Assembly: GCF_013778505.1 (NCBI RefSeq)
Contig: NZ_JAAOWU010000002.1
Span: 62,001 to 126,000, forward strand
Source: Pseudomonas sivasensis
GTDB taxonomy: Bacteria > Pseudomonadota > Gammaproteobacteria > Pseudomonadales > Pseudomonadaceae
Length of the DNA stretch: 64,000 nucleotides
Direction: 5' to 3'
Under the pieces are notes generated by a model that was not told the DNA's origin, did no database searches, and was given only the letters and a program-made list of their open reading frames with translations. This document shows, one piece after another, positions 35,715-45,080 of this stretch; positions within the stretch are counted from its first letter, which is position 1, and each line of letters starts with the position of its first letter. The translations under genes were made by a program, and so were the position numbers.

Positions 35715-38144
35715 ATGTCCCGCTCGCTAGACACCTTGTTGCGCCCCAGCCTGTTAGCCGTGGCTATAGCCCTCAGCGCCCCGCTGGCCAGCCCTTCACT
35801 GTTTGCCGCCGAACAAGCGTCCAGCGTGCGCGCCTACAACCTGCCGGCTGCACCGCTGGCCACCACCCTGAACCAAATCGCCAGCCAGGCCGGCCTCGCG
35901 CTGACCCTCAACCCGTCGCTGGCCGCCGGCAAGACCTCGGCGCCGGTCCAGGGCCAGTTCGATGCACAAGGTGCACTGCGCGAGGCGTTGCGTGGGACTG
36001 GGTTGCAATTGGAACAGGGTGGTGCGGGGACGTTTACCTTGGTGGCGATTCCTGAGGGGGTTGTGGCGTTGCCAGAGACCAGCATCATTGGTCAGGGCGA
36101 TACCGAAACTGCCTGGGGTCCGGTCGAGGGCTACCTGGCCAACCGCACAGCCGCCGGTACCAAGACTGACACGGCACTGGTCGAGGCACCGCGTTCGATT
36201 TCCGTCGCCACCCGCGAGCAGATGCAGGACCGCAACGTCCAGAACCTGGATGACGCGGTGAAGTACATGCCCGGCATCGTCTCCGCCAGCTATGGCAGCG
36301 ATACCCGTTACGACTGGATGCGCGTGCGCGGCTTCGAACCGACCCAATTCCTCGACGGCCTGCCACTGCCACGCGGCGTTTACGCCAACCCGAAAGCCGA
36401 AACCTGGAACCTCGACCGTCTCGCCCTGCTGCGCGGTCCCGCCTCCTCGGTGTATGGCCAGACACCGCCCGGCGGCCTGCTGGATATGGTCAGCCGCCGC
36501 CCCAGCGCTGAACAGAGCAATGCGATCCAGGTGCAATACGGCAGCGACAACTACCGCCAGATCAACTTCGCCAGCACCGGCAAGATCGACGATGAAGGCC
36601 AGTTCCTCTACGGCGTCAGCGGTGTGGTGCGTGATGCAGGCACCCAGGTCGACCATATCGATAACAAGCGCTACAACATTGCGCCGAGCCTGACCTGGAA
36701 CATCGACCCCGATACCAAATTTACCTTGCTCTCGCAGTTCACCCGCGACGATACCGGCACCACCAGCCAGTTCCTGCCGATCCAGGGCACCAAAATAAAA
36801 TCGTCTTTGGGCGAAGTATCCCACCACAAGAACCTGGGCGATCCGGACTACGAGTTCTACGACCGTACCTACTACGCGCTGGGCTACGCGTTTGAACATC
36901 GCTTCAACGATACGTGGCAGTTCAAACAAAACCTGCGCTATACCAAGTCTGAGCTGTCGTTCCAGCAATTGACCGTCGGTTCTTATATCTACCAACCAGC
37001 TGACGCGGCGGGCAATATCGCCCGTTCTTCGACGAACGTTGACGAGAACATCGGTCAGTTCGCAGTGGACAACAACTTCCAGGCTGACTTCGCCACTGGC
37101 GATATTATCCACACCGTGCTGCTGGGCCTGGATCATCAGCGCACCGATACCTCGTTCCGGACCATCTACGGCACCGCATCGAACATCAACATCTTTGATC
37201 CGGTCAACACCGCGCCGACTGTGCGTCCGGTCGGCGTGACGCCTTACTACGACTACAACCAGAAAACCGTGCAGACCGGCCTCTATGTGCAAGACCAGAT
37301 GGCCCTCGACAAGTGGCGCCTGACGCTGGGTGGCCGTGAAGATTGGGTACACCAGGGCACCACGTACTTCAACAAACTAGACGCGACCAACACCGACCGC
37401 AGCAAGAACTTCAGTGGCAACGCGGCGATCAGCTATGTATTCGATTCTGGCTTTGTACCGTACCTGTCCTATGCCGAATCCTTCCAGCCAGCGAGCAACG
37501 CCAGCACCGACCCGGTCAAATCGTACAAACCCACCGAAGGCAAGCAATGGGAACTGGGGATCAAGTACCAACCGCCCGGCTCTAATACCTTGCTGAGCGC
37601 GGCGGTCTACGACCTGACTCAGAAAAACGTACTGGTAACCCGCACCGGCGCAGGCAACGAGTCGATCACCGACCAGGCCGGCGAAGTGAAGGTCAAGGGT
37701 CTGGAATTGGAAGCCGTCTCTGACGTGACCGAGAACCTCAAGGTGATTGCCGCCTACACCCTGTCCAAGTCCGAGGTGCAAACCGGCATCTATAAAGGCA
37801 ACCGCCTGCAACTGATCCCCAATCAGCAAGCCTCGCTGTGGACCGACTACACCTGGCACACCGGCCCACTGGATGGTTTCGGTATCGGCTTCGGCGCGCG
37901 CTACACCGGCAACACCTATGGCGACCAGGGCAACACCTGGACCGGCAAAGCCAATGCCTACACCGTATTCGACGGCGCGGTGCACTACGACCTGGGCCGA
38001 ATCGATAACAGCCTCAAAGGCGCGTCGGTAAAACTCAACGCTACCAACCTGTTCAACAAGGACTACATTTCCACCTGTGACGGTTCCTACTGCTACTTCG
38101 GCGACCAACGCAGCGTAGTCGCCAGCGCCACTTACCAGTGGTAA
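35715..38144 (+). CDS. TonB-dependent siderophore receptor with signalling domain (FoxA/FhuA-like)
   Basis: 809 residues. A signal peptide ends near residue 30 (SPSLFAAEQ). An STN signalling domain follows (AYNLPAAPLATTLNQIASQAGLALTLNP to about residue 110), then the plug (PRSISVATREQMQDRNVQNLDDAVKYMPGI) and a beta barrel ending in SATYQW with a terminal aromatic. The STN domain and upstream sigma/FecR pair indicate transport-dependent autoregulation. The barrel end with a CDGSYCYFGDQR segment and the downstream PepSY gene suggest a hydroxamate siderophore, perhaps ferrioxamine or ferrichrome; the exact ligand is not decidable here. AGGAG precedes the ATG. Confidence 0.92.
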   Translation: MSRSLDTLLRPSLLAVAIALSAPLASPSLFAAEQASSVRAYNLPAAPLATTLNQIASQAGLALTLNPSLAAGKTSAPVQGQFDAQGALREALRGTGLQLEQGGAGTFTLVAIPEGVVALPETSIIGQGDTETAWGPVEGYLANRTAAGTKTDTALVEAPRSISVATREQMQDRNVQNLDDAVKYMPGIVSASYGSDTRYDWMRVRGFEPTQFLDGLPLPRGVYANPKAETWNLDRLALLRGPASSVYGQTPPGGLLDMVSRRPSAEQSNAIQVQYGSDNYRQINFASTGKIDDEGQFLYGVSGVVRDAGTQVDHIDNKRYNIAPSLTWNIDPDTKFTLLSQFTRDDTGTTSQFLPIQGTKIKSSLGEVSHHKNLGDPDYEFYDRTYYALGYAFEHRFNDTWQFKQNLRYTKSELSFQQLTVGSYIYQPADAAGNIARSSTNVDENIGQFAVDNNFQADFATGDIIHTVLLGLDHQRTDTSFRTIYGTASNINIFDPVNTAPTVRPVGVTPYYDYNQKTVQTGLYVQDQMALDKWRLTLGGREDWVHQGTTYFNKLDATNTDRSKNFSGNAAISYVFDSGFVPYLSYAESFQPASNASTDPVKSYKPTEGKQWELGIKYQPPGSNTLLSAAVYDLTQKNVLVTRTGAGNESITDQAGEVKVKGLELEAVSDVTENLKVIAAYTLSKSEVQTGIYKGNRLQLIPNQQASLWTDYTWHTGPLDGFGIGFGARYTGNTYGDQGNTWTGKANAYTVFDGAVHYDLGRIDNSLKGASVKLNATNLFNKDYISTCDGSYCYFGDQRSVVASATYQW

Positions 38145-38207
38145 TCGGCTGAGTTAACAACCAGGCCGCCTCCTTGGGGCGGCTTTGGTGTGTCTGAAGG
38201 TTAGAAA

Positions 38208-39311
38208 ATGAAAAGCAAAACCATCCGCCGCTGGTCCTTCATCCACACTTGGACCAGCCTGATCTGCACCGTATTCCTCCTGCTGCTCGCCCTCACCGGC
38301 CTGCCCCTGGTGTTTCACCATGAGATCGACCATCTGCTGGGCAACGAGCCCATACTGGCGCAGATGCCTGCCGATACGCCGCAGCTCAACCTTGAGCAAC
38401 TGGTCGCCAAGGCGCAGGCCCATCGCCCCGGTGAAGCCATGCAATACCTGGCGTGGGACGAGGACGACAAGAACGGTGTGATCGCGATCATGGCCGCTAC
38501 TGCGGGCACTGAGCCCAATTCGTCCCACACCTTTATGCTCGACGCGCGCACCGGCGAGTCGGTGGAGATGCCTTCGGCCAATGGCGGTTTCACGCTGTTC
38601 CTGCTGCGTCTGCATGTGGACATGTTCGCCGGGCTGCCGGGCAAGTTGCTGCTGGCGTTCATGGGCGTGTTGTTTGTGCTGGCGATCATCTCCGGCACAG
38701 TGTTGTACCTGCCGTTTATGCGCCGATTGAAGTTCGCCACTGTGCGCCAGGACAAATCCACCCGCCTGCGCTGGCTGGACCTGCACAACCTGATCGGCGT
38801 GGTCACCCTGACCTGGGCGCTGGTGGTGGGCGTGACCGGCGTGATCAGCGCCTGCGCCGACCTGATCATCGCCGCGTGGCGTCAGGACAGCCTCAGCGCG
38901 ATGATCGAACCGTACAAGAATGCCCCGCCGCTGACCCAGCGTGCCCCAGCAACGGAACTGCTGACCATCGCCGCCAAGGCCGCCCCTGGTATGCAGCCGG
39001 ATTTTATCGCCTTTCCTGGTACACGCTTTTCCAGCGAGCATCATTACGCGGTGTTCATGAAAGGCAGCACCCACCTGACCTCGCACCTGCTCACGCCGGT
39101 GCTGATCGACGCGAGCACCCTGGCCGTCACCGCCGTTGCCGAACGGCCGTGGTACATGGACGCCATGGGCATGTCTCAGCCGCTGCACTTCGGTGACTAC
39201 GGCGGCATGCCGATGAAAATCCTTTGGGCGGTGCTGGATGTGTTGACCATCGTTGTGCTGATCAGCGGGATTTATCTGTGGATCGTCCGGCGCAAGGCGG
39301 GCAAGGCATGA
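38208..39311 (+). CDS. PepSY-associated inner-membrane protein (FoxB/FsqB-like)
   Basis: 367 residues with four predicted membrane helices: TWTSLICTVFLLLLALTGLPLVF, ALMGV-type LLLAFMGVLFVLAIISGTVLYLPF, LIGVVTLTWALVVGVTGVISA and ILWAVLDVLTIVVLISGIYLWIV. The N-terminal HTWTSL histidine and other conserved histidines fit PepSY_TM proteins that act as reductases or help uptake of iron from siderophores at the inner membrane. It lies 63 bp after the receptor gene, and its stop overlaps the next start (ATGA). Confidence 0.87.
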   Translation: MKSKTIRRWSFIHTWTSLICTVFLLLLALTGLPLVFHHEIDHLLGNEPILAQMPADTPQLNLEQLVAKAQAHRPGEAMQYLAWDEDDKNGVIAIMAATAGTEPNSSHTFMLDARTGESVEMPSANGGFTLFLLRLHVDMFAGLPGKLLLAFMGVLFVLAIISGTVLYLPFMRRLKFATVRQDKSTRLRWLDLHNLIGVVTLTWALVVGVTGVISACADLIIAAWRQDSLSAMIEPYKNAPPLTQRAPATELLTIAAKAAPGMQPDFIAFPGTRFSSEHHYAVFMKGSTHLTSHLLTPVLIDASTLAVTAVAERPWYMDAMGMSQPLHFGDYGGMPMKILWAVLDVLTIVVLISGIYLWIVRRKAGKA

Positions 39312-39490
39312 AGCCAAGACAGTCGAGTTTCTGGAAGGTATTTGGCATCCCGCTGGGGATTGGCCTGCTCAGCGCCGCCGGGTTGTTTGCGGCGTTGCTG
39401 GGTGATGGGCCGTGGGATTCGTTGAGTTGGGTGGGGTTGGGGATACCGGCCGCCATTGGCATGTGGGCGTTGTTCAAGCGGCGTGGCTGA
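39308..39490 (+). CDS. Small hydrophobic protein after the PepSY gene
   Basis: 60 residues, MKPRQSSFWKVFGIPLGIGLLSAAGLFAALL then DGPWDSLSWVGLGIPAAIGMWALFKRRG. Two membrane helices are predicted. ATG 39308 overlaps the PepSY stop, so the two are translationally coupled. Such small partners commonly follow PepSY iron-uptake genes in Pseudomonas; the role is unknown. Confidence 0.82.
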   Translation: MKPRQSSFWKVFGIPLGIGLLSAAGLFAALLGDGPWDSLSWVGLGIPAAIGMWALFKRRG

Positions 39491-39601
39491 GGGCGCTATC
39501 GGGGGCAAGCCCCTCCCACAGGTGTTCCGCGTTCGTCATGACAACTCGGTCAACCGTGGGAGGGGCGGTGCGACGATTCGACTTGCCCCGATGAGGCCCT
39601 C
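39490..39601. repeat. REP doublet
   Basis: CTATCGGGGGCAAGCCCCTCCCAC and GTGGGAGGGGCGGTG...GACTTGCCCCGATG form an imperfect inverted pair after the siderophore-uptake genes. Confidence 0.75.
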
Positions 39602-39677
39602 AAAAACACCCGCACTCCCCCTCGCCAGCCACCGCGCAACCCTCTAGGCTAGCCACAGTCAATTTTGAGGTTTGCCC

Positions 39678-40307
39678 ATGTCCACTCCCAGCATGACCTT
39701 GTTCCATAACCCCGCGTCACCGTTCGTTCGTAAGGTCCGCGTGCTGCTGATCGAAACCGGCCAGCAGGATCGCGTGGCCCTGCAAGGGTGCATGCCGACC
39801 CCGGTCAACCCGGACGCGCAGGTGGTGCAAGGCAACCCCGTGGGTAAGATCCCGGCGCTGCGCCTGGCGGACGGCAGCGCGTTGCACGACAGTCGGGTGA
39901 TCCTTGATTACCTCGACCACCAGCATGTGGGCAACCCACTTATCCCCCGCGACGGCGCGGCCCGCTGGCGCCGCCTGACCCTGGCCTCGATGGCCGACGG
40001 CATCATGGATGCCGCCGTGCTGGTGCGTTATGAATCGACCCTGCGTCCGGTGGAGAAACATTGGGCGCCTTGGCTCGACGAGCAGCGCAACAAGATCCGC
40101 CGCGCCCTCGCCGAGCTGGAACAGGATGCCATCGCCGAGCTGACCAGCCACTTTGACATTGCTTCGATCAGCGTGGCCTGCGCCTTGGGCTACCTCGACT
40201 TCCGTCATCCGGACATGCAGTGGCGAGTCGACAACCCCAAGCTTGCCGGCTGGTACGCCGAAGTCAGCCAGCGACCTTCGATGCTGGAGACCCAGCCGCC
40301 GGTCTAG
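39678..40307 (+). CDS. Glutathione S-transferase family protein
   Basis: 209 residues. The N-terminal thioredoxin-like domain reads MTLFHNPASPFVRKVRVLLIETG and has the cis-proline in NPVGKIPALRLADG and DSRVILDYLD, which binds glutathione. A helical C-terminal domain follows. The SPFVRKV motif places a serine or nearby residue as the likely catalytic hydroxyl. ATG 39678 is preferred over the upstream TTG 39672. The substrate is unknown. A repeat region separates it from convergent creD. Confidence 0.88.
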   Translation: MSTPSMTLFHNPASPFVRKVRVLLIETGQQDRVALQGCMPTPVNPDAQVVQGNPVGKIPALRLADGSALHDSRVILDYLDHQHVGNPLIPRDGAARWRRLTLASMADGIMDAAVLVRYESTLRPVEKHWAPWLDEQRNKIRRALAELEQDAIAELTSHFDIASISVACALGYLDFRHPDMQWRVDNPKLAGWYAEVSQRPSMLETQPPV

Positions 40308-40325
40308 CAAACCGCTCAGCTTTCC

Positions 40326-40796
40326 TGTGGTGAGTGGACGGTCTGTGGTAGTGGGCTGTCCGTGGTGAGCGGGCTTGCCCCGCGCTGGGCTGCGAAGCGG
40401 CCCCAAAACCTGCCAATCGGGTATTGCTGAAAAAACGCGGTGTCTGGATTAGGGCTGCTTCGCAGCCCAGCGCGGGGCAAGCCCGCTCACCACAGACAAC
40501 CCGTTCACCCCAAAAAATCCACTCACCACAGACAGCCCCTTCACCCCAAAAATCCACTCTCCACAGACAGCCCTTTCACCCCAAAAATCCACTCTCCACA
40601 GACAACCCCTTCACCCCAAAAATCCACTCTCCACAGACAGCCCTTTCACCCCAAAAATCCACTCTCCACAGACAACCCCTTCACCCCAAAAATCCACTCA
40701 CCACAGACCGTCCACCCTCCACAGACCGTCCACTCACCACAGACCGCTCACTCTCCACAGCCCGCCCGCTCACCACGCAAACCTCACTCACCACAA
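40326..40796. repeat. REP doublet flanked on both sides by minisatellite units
   Basis: A REP doublet of the GTGGTGAGCGGGCTTGCCCCGC class spans 40361-40495. To its left are two inverted units (40326-40343 and 40344-40360) of the form TGTGGTGAGTGGACGGTC. To its right, 40484-40796, is an array of about 17 units of 17-18 bp; in the middle they form a 35-bp period (CCACTCTCCACAGACAGC then CCTTTCACCCCAAAAAT), and 70 bp at 40561-40630 are repeated at 40631-40700 with one difference. The last units are clean 18-mers such as CCACTCACCACAGACCGT. Open frames across this array are repeats, not genes. No gene is seen between 40308 and 40865. Confidence 0.93.
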
Positions 40797-40865
40797 CAGC
40801 GGGAAACAGCGCGTTAATTTTCTCCACCAACCGCGACCGCTCTTGCCGATCCTCTCGTAACCCAC

Positions 40866-42239
40866 TCATTGCACCGCCTCCAGATCAAACGCCAACGGCT
40901 CGACCACCTTGCGCTTGCCCACGCCATACCAATCCAGTTTGCGCGTCAGCACCATCACTGTTCCCAGCAGGCCGAACAACAGCAGCGAGCCCATCAGCAG
41001 CGCGTAATCCTCGGCGCTCAACAGCCCGTACAACAAGCCGTACAACGCCGCCAACCCCGCCGAAAACCCCAGGCCGTGGGCGACGCTGCGCAGCACATGG
41101 CACACATAAAAGCCGATCAACATCACACAGGCACTCGCCGAGATCAGGTACGCCAGGGCAAAACCCAAGTGCTCGGACAACGACAACAGCAGCAGGTAGA
41201 AGAACGCCAGCGCCACACCCACCAAGGCGTATTGAATCGGGTGCACTGCCAGGCTCTTGAGCACTTCGAAGAGGAAGAAGCCGGCAAAGGTCAGGGCGAT
41301 GAACAGCAGCGCGTATTTGATCGCACGGTCGCTCTTGAGGTACTGGTCCACCGGATCGATGAAGTTCACGCCGAAGCTGCGGCTGTTGAAGTCCTCACAG
41401 CTGTTTTCGGACAAGCAGCCACGCAGGGCTTCTTCAAGGTTGGTGGAGAAGAACGAAGTCTGCCAGTTGGCGGTGAAGCCCTGGTCGGTGACCTCACGCT
41501 GAGCCGGAAGGAAGTTGCCGATAAAGCTCGGGTGTGGCCAGTTGGACGCGAGTGAGACCTGGCTGGTCTTGCCCACCGGCACCACTTGCAGTTGCTCGGT
41601 GCCCTGCAGGCGCAGGTCAAAGGCGAAGTCCATGGCGGCCGGTTTCTTGTTGTCCTGCGCCGGCAGTTCGACGTGTACACCTTCACCCAACCAACCGACC
41701 TGACTGCCCGGCGAGAACTCCAGGCGCTGGCTGCCCAGCTCCAGTTTCAGCGCGTTTTCGATACCGCGAATATCGCTGATGCCCACCGCCAGAAACGCCG
41801 GTTCAAAGCGGTAATCGGCATAGTTCTCGGTGATGCCCCATTGCTCCGGCAGCACAAAACGCCCGCTGATGCGATTGTCGGCGTGGAACAGCCGAGCTTG
41901 GTAAATGCCCCGTGCGCGCAGTTCTGTCTGCACCTTGCCGTCGAGTTCAAAACGCTCCGGAAGGAAATACAAACGACCACGCACTTCACGGGTTTCTTCG
42001 TAGCGCTTGTTGAGCTTTTCATTGAGCTTCCACTCACGCACGGTCTTGCGATACGGCACCACCATCACCGGGCCGGTGAGGCGTTGGGCGTAGCTGGAGC
42101 TGCGTGCGATGTCCATCAGTACGCCGTCGCGCAGTTGCTGGCGGTCGCTGATGATGCCGTTGATCATCAGCAACGGAATCAGCAACAGCAGGATCAGCAG
42201 CGCAATCGCGCCAAGTTTGAAAAGCAGGCTGCGGTTCAT
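40866..42239 (-). CDS. creD: CreD, inner-membrane protein of the Cre regulon
   Basis: 457 residues from ATG 42239 (MNRSLLFKLGAIALLILLLLIPLLMINGIISDR). A membrane helix at the N-terminus is followed by a large periplasmic domain and four to six C-terminal helices (ALLFIALTFAGFFLFEVL, HPIQYALVGVALAFFYLLLLSLSEH, AYLISASACVMLIGFYVCHVL and others), the CreD architecture. CreD is an outcome gene of the CreBC two-component system, involved in envelope integrity and beta-lactam response. It lies 51 bp after creC on the same strand. Confidence 0.93.
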   Translation of the reverse strand: MNRSLLFKLGAIALLILLLLIPLLMINGIISDRQQLRDGVLMDIARSSSYAQRLTGPVMVVPYRKTVREWKLNEKLNKRYEETREVRGRLYFLPERFELDGKVQTELRARGIYQARLFHADNRISGRFVLPEQWGITENYADYRFEPAFLAVGISDIRGIENALKLELGSQRLEFSPGSQVGWLGEGVHVELPAQDNKKPAAMDFAFDLRLQGTEQLQVVPVGKTSQVSLASNWPHPSFIGNFLPAQREVTDQGFTANWQTSFFSTNLEEALRGCLSENSCEDFNSRSFGVNFIDPVDQYLKSDRAIKYALLFIALTFAGFFLFEVLKSLAVHPIQYALVGVALAFFYLLLLSLSEHLGFALAYLISASACVMLIGFYVCHVLRSVAHGLGFSAGLAALYGLLYGLLSAEDYALLMGSLLLFGLLGTVMVLTRKLDWYGVGKRKVVEPLAFDLEAVQ

Positions 42240-42290
42240 GGGTCTCTCCCTGTTTTGATGGAGAGAGAGTGGGCCGCGCATGTGGGGGAT

Positions 42291-43730
42291 TTATGTGGGC
42301 AATGTGGAGACTGTGTGGAGATGCAGTTCTACGCGCACGCCGCCGGGGACGTTACCGATCTGCAATGCGCCGCCGTGAAGCTTCATCACTTCCTCGACAA
42401 AGTTGAGGCCCAGCCCCGTGCTTTTGCGTCCGCTGGCCGGGCGTGGCAGGGAATAAAAACGTTCGCTCAGGCGCGGCAACGCATAGTCGGGAATCGGTGC
42501 GGCCTGGTTGAACAGGCTCACCTGCACATCGTTATGGTGCGTCTGTGCAGCGAATGCCAACAGCCCGCCAGGGGGGGTGAAATCCAAGGCGTTCTCCAGC
42601 AGATTGCCCAGTGCCTGGCGAAGGAGGAAGGGCTCGCCGAACACCTTCACATCCGCCGCAATCGTCTGCTCCACTTGCAAGCCGGCGCCTTCGATCCGCG
42701 CACATTGGGCCTTGAGCACGTCGTCGACCAAGGCTGCCAGCGGGACACTCACCTGCTCTTCCAGGCCTTGGCGTTGTTCCACTTGCGCCAGGTTCAGCAA
42801 GCGCTCGATCAACTGCTGCAGGCGTGCGCTTTCACTGTCGATATTGCCGACAAAACGCTGCTGCTGCTCGCGGGTCATATCACCCTGCAACAGCTCTGCC
42901 GCGCCACGAATCGCCGCCAATGGGCTTTTCAATTCATGGGTCAGGGTGTGCACGTAATGCTCGACGTAGGCCTTGCCCTCCAGTTGCGTGCGCATGTGCT
43001 CAACGGCAGTGGATAACTGCTTCAACTCGCCGCCACGGTAGTGAGGCAACTCGGCGCGCCGGCCTTCGCTGACCGCCTCGGCATAGGCCGTCAGCCGTCG
43101 TAGCGCGACGCTCAACCACCACGACAACAGCGCGCCCAACAGCAGGCCCAGGATGACTAATCCGGCGCCGTACCACAGCAGGCGCCGCTCAGTGCGATCC
43201 ACATAAGGCTGCAATGAACTGTTGGGCTTGGCCACGGTGACCACGCCGATGATCTGGCCGTTGTCGCGGATCGGTGCACCTACGTGCATCACTGATGAAG
43301 TGGCGTCATCCGGTTGGCTGCGGGTGGAGCGGGCGCCGTATTCGCCGCGCAGCGTCAGGTAAACATCGTTCCATTTGGAGTAGTCCTGGCCCACCGCTTC
43401 GCCTGTGGAGTCGAGCAACACGATGCCTTTGGCGTCGGTGACATAGATGCGGTGGTTGACCTGGTTTTTCGGCAGGCCCCATATGGTCGCGCCCGGCTGA
43501 CGGTTCCCGTAGGCCTTGAGCAATTCCTGCCAGTGGCTTTGGCCGAGGGTGCGGTTTTTGACGTCATCGCGCAGGATCTCGGCCAACAGGTTGGCGGTGT
43601 CCACCAGGGTTTCCTCGGTGGACTGGCGCACGCCGGGACGGATTTCCTTCATCACCGTGCTGAGCACGAAGTAACCGGTGAGGCCGATAAACAGCGCGTA
43701 CACCAGGAAAATCCGCAGTCCCAGGCGCAT
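42291..43730 (-). CDS. creC: CreC, sensor histidine kinase
   Basis: 479 residues. An N-terminal membrane helix (IFLVYALFIGLTGYFVLS), a periplasmic sensor region, a second helix (WYGAGLVILGLLLGALLSWWL) and a HAMP-like linker lead to the kinase core with H-box HTLTHELKSPLAAIRG, N-box GNLLENALDFT and G-box GRKSTGLGLNFV. CreC phosphorylates CreB in response to carbon source and penicillin-binding protein inhibition. It overlaps creB by one base. Confidence 0.95.
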   Translation of the reverse strand: MRLGLRIFLVYALFIGLTGYFVLSTVMKEIRPGVRQSTEETLVDTANLLAEILRDDVKNRTLGQSHWQELLKAYGNRQPGATIWGLPKNQVNHRIYVTDAKGIVLLDSTGEAVGQDYSKWNDVYLTLRGEYGARSTRSQPDDATSSVMHVGAPIRDNGQIIGVVTVAKPNSSLQPYVDRTERRLLWYGAGLVILGLLLGALLSWWLSVALRRLTAYAEAVSEGRRAELPHYRGGELKQLSTAVEHMRTQLEGKAYVEHYVHTLTHELKSPLAAIRGAAELLQGDMTREQQQRFVGNIDSESARLQQLIERLLNLAQVEQRQGLEEQVSVPLAALVDDVLKAQCARIEGAGLQVEQTIAADVKVFGEPFLLRQALGNLLENALDFTPPGGLLAFAAQTHHNDVQVSLFNQAAPIPDYALPRLSERFYSLPRPASGRKSTGLGLNFVEEVMKLHGGALQIGNVPGGVRVELHLHTVSTLPT

Positions 43731-44398
43731 CAGCTGTTGCTCGGGCTGTAGCTGTAGCCCAGGCCGCGATGGGTCTGGATCGGTTCGGCGTCCGCCGCGA
43801 CGCTACGCAGTTTGCTGCGCAGGCTTTTGATATGGCTGTCGATATTGCGCTCGTAGCCGGCATCCGCCGGTACGCCTACGGCATCCAGCAATTGCTCGCG
43901 GCTGAACACCCGCTCGGGTTGTTCAAGCAGGCTCTGCAGCAGGCGGAATTCATGGCGCGTGAGGCTCAGGGGCTGGCCCCGATAGGTGATCTGCATGCGT
44001 TCCAGGTCCACCTGGAACACCGCCGGTGCAACGCCGGGGCCGACCCGCTTGAGAATCGCCCTGACCCGCGCCGCCACTTCCCGTGGGCTGAACGGCTTGA
44101 CCACATAATCATCGGCGCCGATTTCCAGCCCCACTACCCGGTCGATCTCAGCATCGCGCGCGCTGAGGAACATCACCGGCACTTCGGTGAAACGGCGCAA
44201 TTGCTTGCAGGTTTCAAAACCGCTGATGTCGGGCAGGCCGATGTCGAGGATGATCAGGTCGGCGGGCGTCTGCCGCTGATGGGCCAATGCCTCCTGGCCG
44301 AGGCTCAGCCAGGTGGTGGTAAAGCCCTCGCCTTGCAGGGCGAATATCAGCGTGTCGGCTATCGCCGCTTCGTCTTCGACAATCAGGATGTGGGGCAT
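43730..44398 (-). CDS. creB: CreB, OmpR-family response regulator
   Basis: 222 residues. The receiver domain has the acidic pocket ILIVEDEAAIADT, phospho-aspartate in LIILDIGLPDISG and the lysine in DYVVKPFSPRE. A winged-helix DNA-binding domain follows (LSLTRHEFRLLQSLLEQPERVFSREQLLDAVG). First gene of creBCD. No TTCACnnnnnnTTCAC cre tag was found by eye directly upstream of creD. Confidence 0.95.
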   Translation of the reverse strand: MPHILIVEDEAAIADTLIFALQGEGFTTTWLSLGQEALAHQRQTPADLIILDIGLPDISGFETCKQLRRFTEVPVMFLSARDAEIDRVVGLEIGADDYVVKPFSPREVAARVRAILKRVGPGVAPAVFQVDLERMQITYRGQPLSLTRHEFRLLQSLLEQPERVFSREQLLDAVGVPADAGYERNIDSHIKSLRSKLRSVAADAEPIQTHRGLGYSYSPSNS

Positions 44399-44407
44399 GG
44401 GTTCAAA

Positions 44408-44908
44408 TCAGCAGTCCGGTTTGTCGGCAGTGTACCGACGAGCCGGGTTTACCGCTGCGCCAAATTCACGCAAGGCCTTGGCGCCGATCAGCAACGGATA
44501 ATTGAAGCTGCTGCGGTCGGTCAGGTTGACCTCGACGGTCCGCTTGACGTTGCCCAGACACATTTCCAGGTCGATCACCGGGCGCTTGGCGACGCTGGCT
44601 TCGTCCTTGTCGTCGTCTTCGTCGGCGCGGCTCTTGATCTTGCTGATGCGCGAGACTTTGTGTTCGTAGACCTTATCGGAGGCGTCCTTGCCGCCGAGAC
44701 GGAAGCGCACCCAGTCATCGCCATCACGGGTGAAGGTGTCGATGTCGCGGGCCGACAGCGAGGCGGTCAGCGCGCCGGTGTCCATCTTGGCCTTGAAGGT
44801 TTCGCCGATCTCCGGCAGTTGAATGTATTCGTAGCGACCGTAAAGGGTCGGTTCGGCCGCCATGACAGGCAGCGCAACGAGGGCAAGCAAGGCAAGGATA
44901 GATTTCAC
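44408..44908 (-). CDS. Retropepsin-like (ATP-dependent zinc protease family) periplasmic protein
   Basis: 166 residues with a signal peptide ending near AEPTLYG (MKSILALLALVALPVMA). The core KMDTGALTASLSARDID contains the Asp-Thr-Gly aspartyl-protease-like motif, and FNYPLLIGAKALREFGAAV is the paired strand. This is the RimK-associated/DUF785 family. The acidic insert RADEDDDKDEASVA is unusual. It lies 9 bp upstream of creB (same strand) and may be co-transcribed. Confidence 0.85.
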   Translation of the reverse strand: MKSILALLALVALPVMAAEPTLYGRYEYIQLPEIGETFKAKMDTGALTASLSARDIDTFTRDGDDWVRFRLGGKDASDKVYEHKVSRISKIKSRADEDDDKDEASVAKRPVIDLEMCLGNVKRTVEVNLTDRSSFNYPLLIGAKALREFGAAVNPARRYTADKPDC

Positions 44909-45080
44909 GTAGGTGGTTTCCTTGAATTAAGTAGGCGGATTCTAGACCGCAAAAGCGACCGTTAGTTAGTCAGCCCAACATACCCGGAACATTGTGAAAC
45001 ATTCGTCCGACGCTTTGCGATTTGGCCTCTAGACTCAGCTTGCTTATCATGATCCGCCCACAAGATCCCAAGAGTTGCTT

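Noticed and set aside
40424..41260. Open frames across the repeat array with the repeated peptide HPKNPLSTD / QTALSPQKSTL
   Set aside because: They are translations of the minisatellite and of creD in another frame, and have no start signal or family.
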